From NCBI RefSeq assembly GCF_949628265.1, contig NC_088787.1, positions 9,476,501 through 9,540,500 on the forward strand: a stretch of DNA of 64,000 nt. Reading direction: 5' to 3'. The notes beneath the pieces are model-generated. The model was not told the DNA's origin, made no database searches, and was given only the letters and a program-made list of their open reading frames with translations. Below, piece by piece: positions 1-10,523 of the stretch; position 1 is the first letter of the stretch; each line of letters starts with the position of its first letter. The stretch comes from Cloeon dipterum (lineage: Eukaryota; Arthropoda; Insecta; Ephemeroptera; Baetidae). A program made the translations under genes and the position numbers.

Positions 1-841
1 ACAATCAATTATTATATTTTGTCGCGCTCAAATTGACCGAGTCGATTTTTATTGCCTACATTCAAACTACAGGCTCCGCTGGAAAAATCGCTGCTGAACA
101 ACGCGTGAAACGCGTCCACTTAGCTGCGACGGGAAGTACAACCGTCGATGACGAACCGGCGCAACAACGGAGGAGCACTACACTGTATCACAACAGCAGT
201 TTTTGTTGCTATGTGTCTTTGATATTATTTTGTGATTACAGCAGAATTTATAAAAAGATTTTGAGACGTCATACTGGTTTTTTCTTGCAGAATAATGAGC
301 CAATATAACACAAAACGTCACTTATTACTCCTATTCGGCATCGAATTCAACTAACGTAAAAGCTTTAGCTCTAGCAAAAATTAATCTCATAAAATCATGT
401 ATATCATTGTTGATTATTTCTTTTTCCAACAGAAAATTTGCCTCTCTATTTGGTGCATAATGAGGCCAATAAAACAGGAAAACTCTGACGAGAAGCCAAC
501 GAAAACGGATGTCAAGAAGCGAGAACGCGCAGTAAAATACAAATCAATTTTTTACTGGAAAAACCGCAGCTTCAAACAGAGTTGGCAACAGCTAGGAGCT
601 CTAAAATGCGAAATTGTTCAAGATTGAATTATCCTCTAGTCTTTATACTCCACCAATGAATCAGTTCAGTAAAAAATAAAGATGGTTAAGCATTTTTTAC
701 AGTTGTAATTTAAATTATATGACTCAATATAAAACTCACTGTCGTATTTATTATTTAAAAGAAACAGTTTATTTTTTAAGATGAAAATTGAGGGTTACAG
801 ATATTGATGTGTACGATTTTTACAGTCAAAAGCTAGATTTT
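1..841. other. Left edge, no confident exon
   Basis: Several open stretches with plausible acceptors occur (after ctacag at about 82, ttgcag at about 290 and ccaacag at about 432). Two short segments, around 292-318 and 458-485, resemble each other (ataatgag-ccaata-aaac), which suggests a small duplication. One could hold 5' exons of the lectin/OBP gene, including its signal peptide, but I cannot prove any of them. Confidence 0.3.
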
Positions 842-1033
842 TCAAACTTTTAAACAGGAAACCAGGTAAATGATGTCCATATGACAAAACGTGTGCTCAA
901 AAACACCACAATATGATTCATTTTTTAGTTCGCTCTGTCCAGCCACATAGTAAGGCGTGAAAACAACATGAATATCGCATATTGGAGCTTGATTTTCACG
1001 ATTCTCATCAGAATTGGCGTAGGTAAAAATCAT
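842..1033 (-). pseudogene. Reverse-strand fragment resembling the lectin gene's terminal CTLD exon
   Basis: On the minus strand 63 codons stay open and end in YLVSCLKV plus a stop. The segment (FTYANSD... ICDIHVVF... ESYCGVFE... VSCLKV) can be aligned with the last exon of the lectin/OBP gene (YADTF... WCHSRVVL... RYACFG... FVCVKP). No partner exons or clear splice acceptor were seen on the minus strand at higher coordinates, and the frame simply runs on upstream to a stop at about 1076. A minus-strand AATAAA lies downstream near 770. It is most likely a stray duplicated exon or pseudogene, but a one-exon gene is not excluded. Confidence 0.35.
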
Positions 1034-1093
1034 GCAAGTCTTTATTATATACTTTACTTGGTGATGAAAACTAAGTTACACTGTTCTTAACAG

Positions 1094-1506
1094 AATGGCA
1101 AAATTAAGGCGATCAGAATTAAAATTCGCGGAGGAAATTCAGGTAATTAAAAATTATGCTTATTACTAAACTTGATTATAAATTTGAATGTCAAGCAGAT
1201 CCTATCAAAATCAAACTTCCGAAGAAAATTCAGAGGTTAAATATCGTCAAGTGTTGCGGCTTTAAAAGATGCGTAGCGGCCAACGCGACTGCGAACAGAA
1301 GAACGACGTCACCAAAAGGAAAGGTATAGAATGTCCAAGATTAAATTTTATCAGAATACGTTTTAATAATAATCGATAGGAATATAAAAACACGCCAACA
1401 ACGTTGATTGGCTACGTTTCCACCGCAGCAGGGGGCTCTGTCGAGATACAGGATACTCAGAAAAATAATGACGTACGAACAACAACGGAAGTTGTCATCG
1501 GACCAA
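1094..1506 (+). other. Basic N-terminal exons of the lectin/OBP gene
   Basis: Three exons (1094-1142, 1199-1323, 1380-1506) join in phase and give a Lys/Arg-rich segment beginning NGKIKAIRIKIRGG, with a CCGFKRC cysteine cluster and a TANRRTTSPKGK stretch. I recognise no domain. The opening motif resembles SGKNKAAKIQVEVRG in the small secreted protein at 45.5 kb. A further 5' exon may lie at about 433-525 (acceptor ccaacag, donor agtaaaa, phase 0), but nothing in its translation confirms this. Confidence 0.55.
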
Positions 1507-4500
1507 GTAGGGATGAAAATTGCAAACTGAAATATAATTTTAAAAAAATAATATCATAGCACTAGAAAATCTAGACGGTAATCTACAAAACAGCACTTCT
1601 GGAGTACCTGGAGAGTCTGCAGAACCGGAAACCACGTCTGGAGGCACTTCAATAATAAATCAAAGCAATAATAAAGTCGATGTTGATTATTCAACACCAC
1701 CGAGCGGCACCTCCGCTAATTCCTTTAGTTCAACCTCAACCAACTCAGGCAGTGGCGTCATGACTAACACCCTCGTCACTTTCTTACCCTCGTCGACTGC
1801 TCCAACCCAAGTTTCAACAACCATATTATCCCTCTCGAAACAATCAACAGTCGCAGATAAGACACAAACGACGACAACAATTAATTCTGGCATTCCCTCT
1901 CTAATTGTTGATTCAACCACCCAATCAAAATCTACAACAAGCACAACTACCACAACAACAACTAGTACAACGGTAAATATTCTTCGTTTTAGATAAATGT
2001 ATATAGCTATAATACATACATATAATTTTCTAGCCTGCTCCGTGCCATTTGACTTGCGATAATTTCAATAATTTCTTAACGGTAGTAAAGATTGACCTTA
2101 TTGAGTAAACTTTTAACTTTCTCTAACACTTTTCTTCAAGCAAACTCCAACGAAACAGCCGGATAAGAGTAAAGATCATATAAATATAATTAATATAATT
2201 TTATGTTAATTTTACTGAACTATCCAGCGCAAGGCTCAGTTCTTGGTTCTTCAAACTGCGACAGCAGAAAATATTTTGTTTCAACTGTTACCGTCAGTAT
2301 TTAATTAAAAGGGTAGCGAATTTAAGATGAGATGAACCAGTTAAATTTAAATAGGCGTCGAGAAACGAAGCAGCACTGAATTGCAAGGCGTGGAACATGA
2401 CACTTTTAGCTGTCACTTCAGTCGAGGAATTGAACTGTCTTGCCAGTTTCAAAGGTTTGAAATTATAAATAAATTTTAAATTAAAATTAATTAACAATCA
2501 TAGCTGGCACGTATTGGACGAGCGGCTCGAATGAAGATTTGAACTGCGACTCTGAAAAAAAGTACGCGTGGTGCTCGACGGGTTACAACGCTTCTTCGTC
2601 CCTCATCCTCTCTCCCGACTTTTGGCTCAACGGTACCGCGTCCTTTCTCGAGCGTTGTCTGGCGCTCGTCAACTCTGACAACCCCAAAACGCAGGGGTTG
2701 GTGCACAGAAAATGCGACGACGCTCTCAACTACATCTGCCAATACCCTGTTGAATGTCCTCGACCTCAGCTTTTGACGAAAAATGTTTCAATTTTAATTA
2801 ATCCTATCGCAAACTCTAAGTTACTATAATTTTCAGGATTCCCTTTTTGATCCTGCAGGAAACTTGATAAGTAATTGGAATGATAGTTTCAAAACACTTA
2901 ATTAGAATTCTATCTTAAAAAAGACAAGACTTCCTACGGAATTTGGATCACAATTGGCAACTATACCTATCTCCTTGGAAACAAGCCGGTAAAAATAACT
3001 GTTATAAACATTAAAAATGGATTTAGAAATAAATATTCCCGAACAGATGACGTGGCTCTCCAGCTTTAAACAGTGCAGCGCTTTAGGAATGGAAACTCTC
3101 AACATTGATAACGCGGCCGAGCAACTTGGGCTTACTAACATGACAAATGTTTACAAAGGTTTCTTTAAGTCTAAAATTAAAAAAAATGCATTTTAAATTT
3201 GATCTTCAGACAAATGGAAGGCCAATTTCAATTACTGGACGTCCGGCAAGATAAATAAGGGCTCTCCGGAGCGTCAGTGGTCATTTTGCGAGTCCACGGG
3301 ACCCACAATTTTCGCCCCTGGACTCAAGTGGGAAGCTGGCCAGCCCGACAACACCGGCGGGAGCGAAAGTTGTGTCCACTTTCGCTTTGTTCTTAACGAC
3401 ACAGGCACCACCATGAGTGACAGGAATTGTACTAACAAATACATTTTCGCCTGCAAGGTTTGATTTTGTTATAAATAATTTTCTTTACAAATCAAATCAT
3501 AAAAAACCACAGATGCAGATAGAAGCTCCAGCTCAGCCCTGCGTGGCTTCTTGTCCTAGTAAAATCTGTCAGAGAAATGTATTAAGAGTCTTAAAAATTT
3601 GATATTTTTATGATATTTTTTTACTTTCTCTTTGTAGCCGGATAATTTTATAAAGGATGCCAGAGGAAATTCCTATTTAATCGGTAGGGTTTTCATTTAT
3701 TTTCTTAACAGTAATAAAAATAAAAAGATTACAATTTAGATTACATGAATTACGGATCTTGGTACGACGGTTGTGGCAGAAACATTTTAGCTCACAACTC
3801 AACAATGGTAAAGATTTGTATTTTGATTTAGAGGCATTTAATAAATAAAATAAAAAAAACATCTAGTTAAGCTGGGCAGCTGCCAGGGATAAGTGCTGTG
3901 ACATTGGCTTGACCCTGGCATCGATGGAAACGGCTGGAAAACTCAGTTGCTTTTCCAAAATCACCACTAGTAAAGAAATTTTATTTAAATCCATTAAATA
4001 TGAAATTACATTTTTGACAGTGGTCGATTCCTGTTAAAAATATAGTGGTTTCTGCATGAGGTACCACAAGAACGCTGATTGTTCGCTGCCGATCTTTTGG
4101 CACTGTCAAAAATGCAGTTCCAGATCGTCTTTACCTTTATCAAAATTTAGAGTACGCCCCTTACTCGTTTGGTGACTTCTGGCTGTCGGGAACTGACCTA
4201 AATTGTCCATCCAACTTCCGGTGGTGCTCATTGGGCCGAGATTTCGTCGATTCTGAGCTGAAGTGGAAGACTGGACACCCAAAGGCAGATCTGGACTGCG
4301 TTTATCTCGAAGTTAGGAACAGATCCTTGCTGCTGGCCTCCGCGAACTGTGCCGAAAATAAAACTTTCCTTTGCGAAGTGCGGAAGAAAGCCACCGCCCA
4401 GAGAGCCATGCAGACCGAATGTGCAGAAATTTGGGACATCACTAGCGGTACAAACAAAAAAATATGAAAATATTTAAATCAATATTTTCCTTAGATCAAA

Positions 4501-5991
4501 TTGACTTGCTTATGAACGTCAGCGCTTTCCTTTCCGCAGATATCTCGTTCAATTTGAAAGTTTGCTTTAAACTGCCTGTTTTTTTTCTAAAATATATGTC
4601 TTTTCCATAATTTCAGTGCTTCTTGAAATGTGTTGGGATCGAAATAGGAATAGTAATTAATTAATTATCATAGTTAAATCAGAAAATACAATATTTCCAC
4701 TTCAGTTTGACATCGGAGCATTGAACAGCATTGCGACATTGCGCCAAATAGAGTTTGTGTCGCAAGAGGAGCCTGAAAAACTGGAGCACGGATTTGTTGC
4801 CTACGACACCTGCAGCGGAAGAAGTTAGATTTTTTAATAATAAATTCCCAGCAAAATATCTATAAACGAAAGAATAATTCAGAGTTTGACGACGAGTGCG
4901 TGACAGCCTACGAAACTTACAAATGCGGCCTGCAAGAAGCGCCTGATTTGGTCTCGAACATCATTTCGAACAATTTTGACAACAATTCGATAGTATCCAA
5001 ATTAATTAAGAGTTTTAATGAATATGCATACATTTGCGATTTGCAGCTGAGCAGCCCGACTCCATGTGTTCCGCTGCGCCGAACTTGTTGGCTCTCGGAT
5101 CGGTATCCCTGCATAATAAACGTATTTTTTTTTTACTCCTTGATAAATAATGAAAATTTATTGAAATCTGCAGCAAACAGCTATTGATAGGCTGAACTCT
5201 GATCCAAACAAACGAGGTATCTATTAATTTTCTTCTTCGATTTAACTAAATTCCTTTCTCCAAGATGACCAAGGCAAATGGGTAACTTTGTCAAACAATA
5301 GGACTTATTATTTCGGAAATCCTGATGGTCTTAGATTGGTCGTAAGGAGTTGAATATTTAAATTACGTATATTTGGACTGACTAATTGAAATCTTTAGAA
5401 CCCGGTGAATGTGTATAAACACTGTTGCGAGCTCGGACTGAAATTCTTTGAGCCTGAAACTGTTGAGGAAATTGAATTGTTCTTGCAATTTTCGTGTAAG
5501 TTCTGTCACTTTTTATAGGGTTTGCATTCTGCAAAAAGACTGCCCAGTTTTTTCTTTCCAGAAATAATAACAATTGCCTTTAGAAAAATAAACCAATTTT
5601 ATTAAAGTTTTATGAACCCGCCTGATCTGTCAAAGCCGCATTAATCATTTAGATTTTGAGGCCCTTTTGTTGTTTTGACAGATATTCTTTAATTTACTGT
5701 GGATTTTTGTACACAGATGCTGACACGTTCGTGGGCGAAACTGTGTCGGTGAACCAGACGCACGAGGCTTGGTGTCACAGCCGCGTTGTATTGCCCGACA
5801 GCTTATTCGCAAACGCCTCGCAAGAAATAGCGTCAAGGTACGCGTGCTTTGGGTCCATCGTCGGAATGAGTGCGAATTATAAAAGAATCAAAGCTTACAC
5901 ATATTTGCAAGAAAACTTCGTGGAATACTACTACAACAATCAGTCTTCCCCCATGACCTTTTTTGCTACATTCGTTTGTGTGAAACCTTAG
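1094..5991 (+). CDS. Secreted multidomain C-type lectin / odorant-binding-protein chimera (26-exon model, 5' end missing)
   Basis: I assembled this gene by hand from GT-AG exons whose phases all join without a stop: 1094-1142, 1199-1323, 1380-1506, 1560-1972, 2034-2081, 2141-2168, 2234-2292, 2355-2454, 2504-2784, 2837-2870, 2906-2988, 3047-3158, 3210-3457, 3513-3578, 3638-3683, 3740-3807, 3867-3969, 4151-4447, 4495-4559, 4617-4652, 4706-4823, 4883-5121, 5174-5216, 5265-5341, 5399-5495 and 5717-5991. The sum is 3,237 nt (1,078 codons plus TAG). Order of parts: basic Lys/Arg-rich region, Ser/Thr-rich mucin-like region, CTLD1-3, an OBP domain, CTLD4. By family knowledge CTLDs bind glycans or proteins and OBPs bind small hydrophobic ligands, so the product is probably an extracellular recognition protein; its ligand is unknown. 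No signal-peptide exon was identified upstream, so the start is open. An AATAAA follows the stop by about 60 bp. Individual small exons are less certain than the CTLD and OBP exons. Confidence 0.8.
1560..1972 (+). other. Mucin-like Ser/Thr-rich exon of the lectin/OBP gene
   Basis: This exon (137 codons) is dominated by Ser, Thr, Asn and Gly and ends in an almost pure Thr/Ser run encoded by ACA/ACT/ACC-type triplets. Such regions are typical of O-glycosylated extended linkers in secreted insect proteins. Reading on past the donor at 1973 meets a stop at 1994-1996, which could be an alternative short form. The short exons 2034-2081 (PAPCHLTC linker) and 2141-2168 connect it to CTLD1. Confidence 0.75.
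2234..2784 (+). other. C-type lectin-like domain 1
   Basis: Three exons (2234-2292, 2355-2454, 2504-2784) give the CTLD order: NCDSRKYF start strand, an ALNCKAWNMTLLAV helix, YWTSGSN, WCSTG, DFWLNG, ERCLALV, then KCDDALNYICQ. The eight or so cysteines and the WCSTG and YICQ signatures fit insect CTLDs. No EPN or QPD motif is present where calcium-site 2 would be, so classical sugar binding by this domain is doubtful. The domain exon runs on into a Cys-Pro linker, PVECPRP. Confidence 0.88.
2837..3457 (+). other. C-type lectin-like domain 2, QPD type
   Basis: Exons 2837-2870, 2906-2988, 3047-3158 and 3210-3457 encode TWLSSFKQCSALGMETL, NYWTSGKIN, KWEAGQPDN, ESCVHF and DRNCTNKYIFACK. This is the only domain of the four with an intact QPD tripeptide, plus a Glu after it and an Asp before the penultimate Cys. 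QPD is associated with galactose/GalNAc preference in classical CTLDs; that specificity is inference here. It is followed by the linker exon 3513-3578 (QPCVASCPSKIC). Confidence 0.88.
3638..4395 (+). other. C-type lectin-like domain 3
   Basis: Exons 3638-3683, 3740-3807, 3867-3969 and the first part of 4151-4447 encode SWAAARDKCCDIGLTLASM, YSFGDFWLSGTDLNC, FRWCSLG, KWKTGHPK, LDCVYLE and NCAENKTFLCE. The calcium-site tripeptide position reads HPK, so canonical calcium-dependent sugar binding is unlikely. The intron 3970-4150 is the longest between the domain's exons. I chose acceptor 4149-4150 because it keeps the phase-1 junction used in the sister domains. The last exon runs without an intron into the OBP domain. 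Confidence 0.85.
4411..5046 (+). other. Odorant-binding-protein (PBP/GOBP) domain inside the lectin gene
   Basis: Six cysteines occur in the classic OBP arrangement: C1 at 4420, C2 at 4617, C3 at 4629, C4 at 4811, C5 at 4897 and C6 at 4924. Residue spacing is C1-31-C2-3-C3-42-C4-8-C5-8-C6; the 3 and 8 spacings are diagnostic. Motifs seen are CFLKCVG, RQIEFVS, HGFVAYDTC, ECVTAYETYKC and a downstream PDLV. OBPs fold as six helices tied by three disulfides and carry hydrophobic ligands in extracellular fluid. Here the domain is embedded between CTLD3 and CTLD4 in one continuous reading frame across exons 4151-4447, 4495-4559, 4617-4652, 4706-4823 and 4883-5121. An in-frame 54-bp GT-AG segment (4993-5046) may be an optional intron. 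Confidence 0.88.
5174..5991 (+). other. C-type lectin-like domain 4, degenerate, C-terminal
   Basis: Exons 5174-5216, 5265-5341, 5399-5495 and 5717-5991 follow the same phases as the other CTLDs. Recognisable parts are WVTLSNNRTYYFGN, VYKHCCELGLKFF, AWCHSRVVLP, RYACFG and the terminal FVCVKP before TAG. The WCSTG and EPN/QPD regions are lost or unrecognisable, so this is a diverged fold. The linker before it (5048-5121) is Cys/Pro-rich (TPCVPLRRTC). Confidence 0.75.
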
Positions 5992-6050
5992 GGCAGTGGA
6001 TTTTCGGACGCTATTTGCGTTTCGTGGTTTGTTTCAAATGGGAAGGATTT

Positions 6051-6056
6051 AATAAA
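6051..6056 (+). terminator. Polyadenylation signal AATAAA of the lectin/OBP gene
   Basis: A canonical AATAAA lies about 60 bp after the stop codon at 5991, in AT-rich sequence. It is the first such signal downstream of the gene. Confidence 0.6.
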
Positions 6057-6463
6057 ATATTTGATTTTGGCTTTTATTGGATTCTTATTTTAAAGCTTAT
6101 TGTGACCCTCTTGATTTATCATATCAAAATTTCGATGATAATACACAGTGACAAAAAACCTTTGACATCATAATTATCCTATATATAGTTCAATGTAATT
6201 TGTAATTAATAAGTTAGACTAAACTAAAATTATAAATATAGGACTGTGAGAATGATTTATTTTTATTTTCCATGTCTTTTTCCTTCCACAGTAAGCAAAT
6301 ATATTTTCCTTAACTGATTGTATAATAAGTTCCATTGAAGAGTCAAGAAAGTCAAAGGCAAAACTGAATAATAGAATTTCCTCCACTTTTCCAATCACGC
6401 GCGTACCGTCTGAGAGTGAATTATATTATCGCCTCATTTTTAACGATCCAGACGTCAAGCACT

Positions 6464-6677
6464 CTCTATAAATGCAAATTCGAACAATTGTCGCGCGCGC
6501 GTGGTGCTGGTGAAAGAGAGAGAGAGACGAGCGAGCACCTCCCTTTTATTTAATTTGCGCGCGGAGCAGCTAGTCGGAGTCTGGGCTGCCAGTCATCGCC
6601 TCGTCGCACTCTCCCTCGACGGCCGGCGGGTGAAACCGCACCATCGCCACCCTCTCTCTGCGCTTAGTATTCAGCCG
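6464..6677 (+). promoter_or_regulatory. Candidate TATA promoter and non-coding first exon
   Basis: A TATAAAT box (6467-6473) is followed about 30 bp later by a GC-rich, GA-repeat-containing stretch (GAGAGAGAGA near 6515) that ends in a possible splice donor (ccg/gtgaat, 6678). No credible protein start is visible. This could be the first exon of a plus-strand gene whose coding exons lie beyond a long intron. Without transcript data it stays a candidate. Confidence 0.35.
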
Positions 6678-9600
6678 GTGAATTAAAAATATATTAGTGG
6701 TGTGCGCGCTTCATCTCTCAATTAAGGCCGATGATGGCTCTGCTCCCGCCGCCGCCGCGCCGCTGCCAGAGAATAATTTCGCCGCTGAATGTGACAGAAA
6801 TTTCCAACGCTTTCGCTGGGGAAATGCTCTCTATGGACTCCACTCTCGTAGGCACGCTTCATTTGCCCGATTATTCACTGGAATTTTCGATTCAGTGGAG
6901 TGCGAGCTAAAAAAATAGCCGCCATTCTGAAACGCTTAATTTACATTTAATCTCGAGAGTTTAATGAATTTGTTTGCTGGAATATGAGTTTGTGATCATT
7001 TGTACCAGGTTCAAAAATTTTTAATTTTCCAAACCAACCATCTATTTCAAATAATACTACTCATTCCTATTTACATTTTTCTGGGAAATTGATTCACCTA
7101 GGGACTTTAGGAATTAATTTATTTAATTATTCTTAAATTATTTTCCTACTTAAGGTATAAAATAAATTATTTGAATGTGTTAAAAATGGTAAGACTTCAA
7201 CAATAGACCCAGAATGGCATTTTCTTTATGAACGGTAATTGGGTAAATAAATAAATTTCTAAATTGAATGGTTAAAAAATTATCATTAATTAGAATTGTT
7301 CTGTGAAGTCCTATGTTCTTTCATTGTTATCAGATCACATATTTAAAAATTATATTAAATAATTTTTCTAAAATGACCCACTTAAAATGAACAAATAATT
7401 TTGCATGAGACAGTTAAAATAGAAATAAAATTATATAAAACAATTGTTTTAAAATTAATAATTTACTTTTTATTCGTTAAAAATATGTAACAATTGATAA
7501 AGCTTATTTATGTATTTTGTAACAACTGTAAAGCAAACAATAAATCTAAAAATTCTGATTTTCCAGCAAAAAATTAGATTAGTTAATTTGAGGAGTCCAT
7601 TTCTTATTTTAATAAAATAAATTTTTTATTTTAGCTCTCTTTTGTCTCACAAAAGGTCTCAAATCTATAAAAAAACGTTTAAAACGATTTTGTGTTTTGT
7701 CGGAATTTTAAGAGTTTCAATCACCAACGAATGTAAAACAGTTTTGTAAGAGTTCACTGGGATGTTTAATTATTTTGCATGGTTTGAGATGGTTTGGGAT
7801 CTCAAGCACGATCAAATGTTTAAAAATTGCGCGACTTTCTTCTCTAGAGTCTAATGTTAATGGGTTGCACAGAAGAAAATATTTGAGCATATAAAATTCT
7901 AGATACAGTCCCCTCTAATTATTTCTAAAAAATATAAGTTAAATGAATAAACACCGTAGCTCCAGGATGTTCTGCTGTACATTCTAAACAAGTTTTAGAA
8001 GCTTTGCGTCAGCTGATGTACTGAAAACAAGGTTTAATTTAAAAAATAAAAGATTGATATCACTCGCTTCAAGCTCCAACTTTCAGTCATGATGACTCTT
8101 GAGGGCTTAGAACAGAATGGAAAAATTAAATAACCCTTTTTAAATTCTGTAAAGTCGCAGGCGCTGGCGTGTATAGATAAGAAAAAGTTTCTTGTTAGTC
8201 CTTTCATCCCCAGTTTGAGGACACAGAGCAAACTCCCAGAGGCAATTTCGATAAAATTGAGCTGAGAAATGTGCAAAAAATAAAAAAGATCCGTCATTTT
8301 TAGCATTCTTTATTGGAACTAACATGATTTTCGCAACTTGTCGAAGGAGAATAACTGCTTTATTTTCGGAAAACATAAATAATGATACACTATACATATC
8401 AGCTGGCGATCCTCTTAATAATATATAATACACACAATATGAAAATAGTCATTAACGCCGGGGGGGAAGTGCTCATCGTCAGATCCCTAAATATGGCACA
8501 CACTCTCGAATGCCTAATAACGTGTTCTGCGTCTATCACAATTCTTTCTTTGCCCGATCTTAACAAGCACGAATTTTTTGTCAGACTCAAAGTACATAGT
8601 TCAGTAATTACAGTACATGATTTATACAGATTTATTTAAAATGCCACCGGAAACACGCAGAGCCGAGATGAGAAAATACGAGTCCGTTTTAATAAGTAAT
8701 TGTATATCACAGTTGACTTAATAATTAGCACGCACACGCACTGTCAGCACCACGCACACATTCGATTCGATGCCGGGCGGGGGGGGGGGGGGGAACGCAC
8801 ATACGTACAATAATTACTGATCAGCATATAATAGCTCCCGAGGCGGAAATTGGCCCATTCCTCCTGACTGCGACACACACACATCAAAGCCGCAAAATGC
8901 CACCCACCCACCCTCCCTCCCTCCCTCCCTCCTTCGGTTTAATTACATTGAGCACAGCGACGAGGAGCAAAGTTTGGGCTGCGCTGAGGGACGCAACGCA
9001 CCCTCGATATTTATTCTACATTCAATATGTATGGCGATCGCTCACTCACTCTCGTAGAGCCCCGGTAGGTAAAGGCCTCTTTGGCGATTCTCCTCTCAAA
9101 GGGGCCTGTCCGCCGACGTTGCGGAAGAAGACGAGGGTATTAATTTTGGAGGACGTTTGTAATAGACACGGAGAAAAAATGAAATTCTGAAGGTGAAACA
9201 TTTTGTTGTGTTCATCTGCAAAAACTTCAGAACACCAAAATTTAAATAAAAAAATGTATTTTTTGCTTGAAGTATTAGAAGATTTTGCGATCGAGGGTTA
9301 AAGAAATCTTTCACTTTTTACTGACTTGTATCTCTCCCAATTACATGGTTTTTTAGAGACTCTATTTGGAATTTATTTTTATTAAATGACTGAATTCCAA
9401 AATTAGTTCATATTTTGTTGTGTAATTTTTTTCTTGACAAATTAAAGCAGATCATTTATAACTGCAAAGATTGCCACATATATCTTTAAGTATTTTAAAT
9501 TGAAAAACGAAAGATTTCCTGTCTAAATTTTAGAACATCCTGGAGTTATTAGAATAGAGAATTGCCCTATAATTCTTACTTCAGATAAACTCAAATAAGA

Positions 9601-10338
9601 TTGATGGTTTTAAAATTATAATCGTGAGAAATACAGATCAACATTTTCAACGTATTTATTTTTTTATCAACCCCTGAACTTGGGAAATACGGCCAATGAA
9701 CTATTTATATTCTGACAATAAGTATTTTTACTTAAAAATTGGATACTAATATGGAAAAATCGATTATAATTATACCATTTTTATACAAATTTAAACGAAA
9801 CGACTAAAATTGGGTATATATAAAAATATAATTTGCTATTAAAATACGTAAAAAAACATTTTCTTCTAAAGGCTATCAATATTTTTGCTCTGAAACATTA
9901 AACACTCGATCGTCTATTGTTCTTCTATTATAATGGGCTCAAGAGACAATTAATTTACTTGAGAGAAAAAATATATGTTTCAACTTACTTCATTTCCAAA
10001 ATTAATATTGTAAAAAGAAAAACACAATAAAATCACAATTATCTCACCATTTTCATATTTGTGAACGACTATATTAGCCAGATCAAATCAAATAAAATGA
10101 CTCAAAACACACATAAAAAGATTAAAATATTATTCAACAAAATTTTTAAAAATCTATTCGCAAAAAACGATTTTAAACAAAATCGTAGATCAAAATTTAA
10201 AAACAGATTAAAAGAGCAACGGGAAAAGGGAATTGTTGATATACATCTAACCTAACTCTACTATTTTTAAAACAAAATTATCTTATATAGCATATATAAT
10301 ATTTCAAATTCATTTTAACCCTGTCAGCATTAAAAAAA
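6678..10338. other. AT-rich non-coding stretch with simple repeats
   Basis: No exon is supported here. The sequence is mostly AT-rich with many stops. It contains a 15-G run (8779-8793) and a (CCCT)n-like tract (about 8901-8934) within a GC-richer patch at 8640-9170. The open frame at 10061-10255 is Lys/Asn/Ile-rich and looks like low-complexity chance. Confidence 0.6.
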
Positions 10339-10523
10339 ATGTCAGGGCCCCCGAGGAGAATAGCCAACAGACGCCTTGTCAAAAGACCCTCCAGCATTTT
10401 CAGAGCGGGAGAGCGCGGAAACGAGGCAGCGGCGCCGCGTGAGGGGGGGGGGGGGCGCGAAAGGACGCCGCGCGAGGCTCAGGCCGGCGGCGGAGAACGC
10501 CGGGCGAGGGGGCGTCTGGCGTA
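10339..10523 (-). other. GC-rich 3' flank of the GT92 gene
   Basis: Just past the stop the sequence is very GC-rich on an AT-rich background and includes a 13-G run (10443-10455 on the plus strand). It is probably 3' UTR. No minus-strand AATAAA was found close by. Long open frames here on several strands follow from GC content. Confidence 0.4.

Noticed and set aside
33..308. 91-codon frame at the left edge
   Set aside because: Begins with a non-ATG codon, and no consistent exon joining to the lectin/OBP gene could be built.
10061..10255. 64-codon Lys/Asn-rich frame
   Set aside because: Low-complexity AT-rich translation with no family resemblance or splice context.
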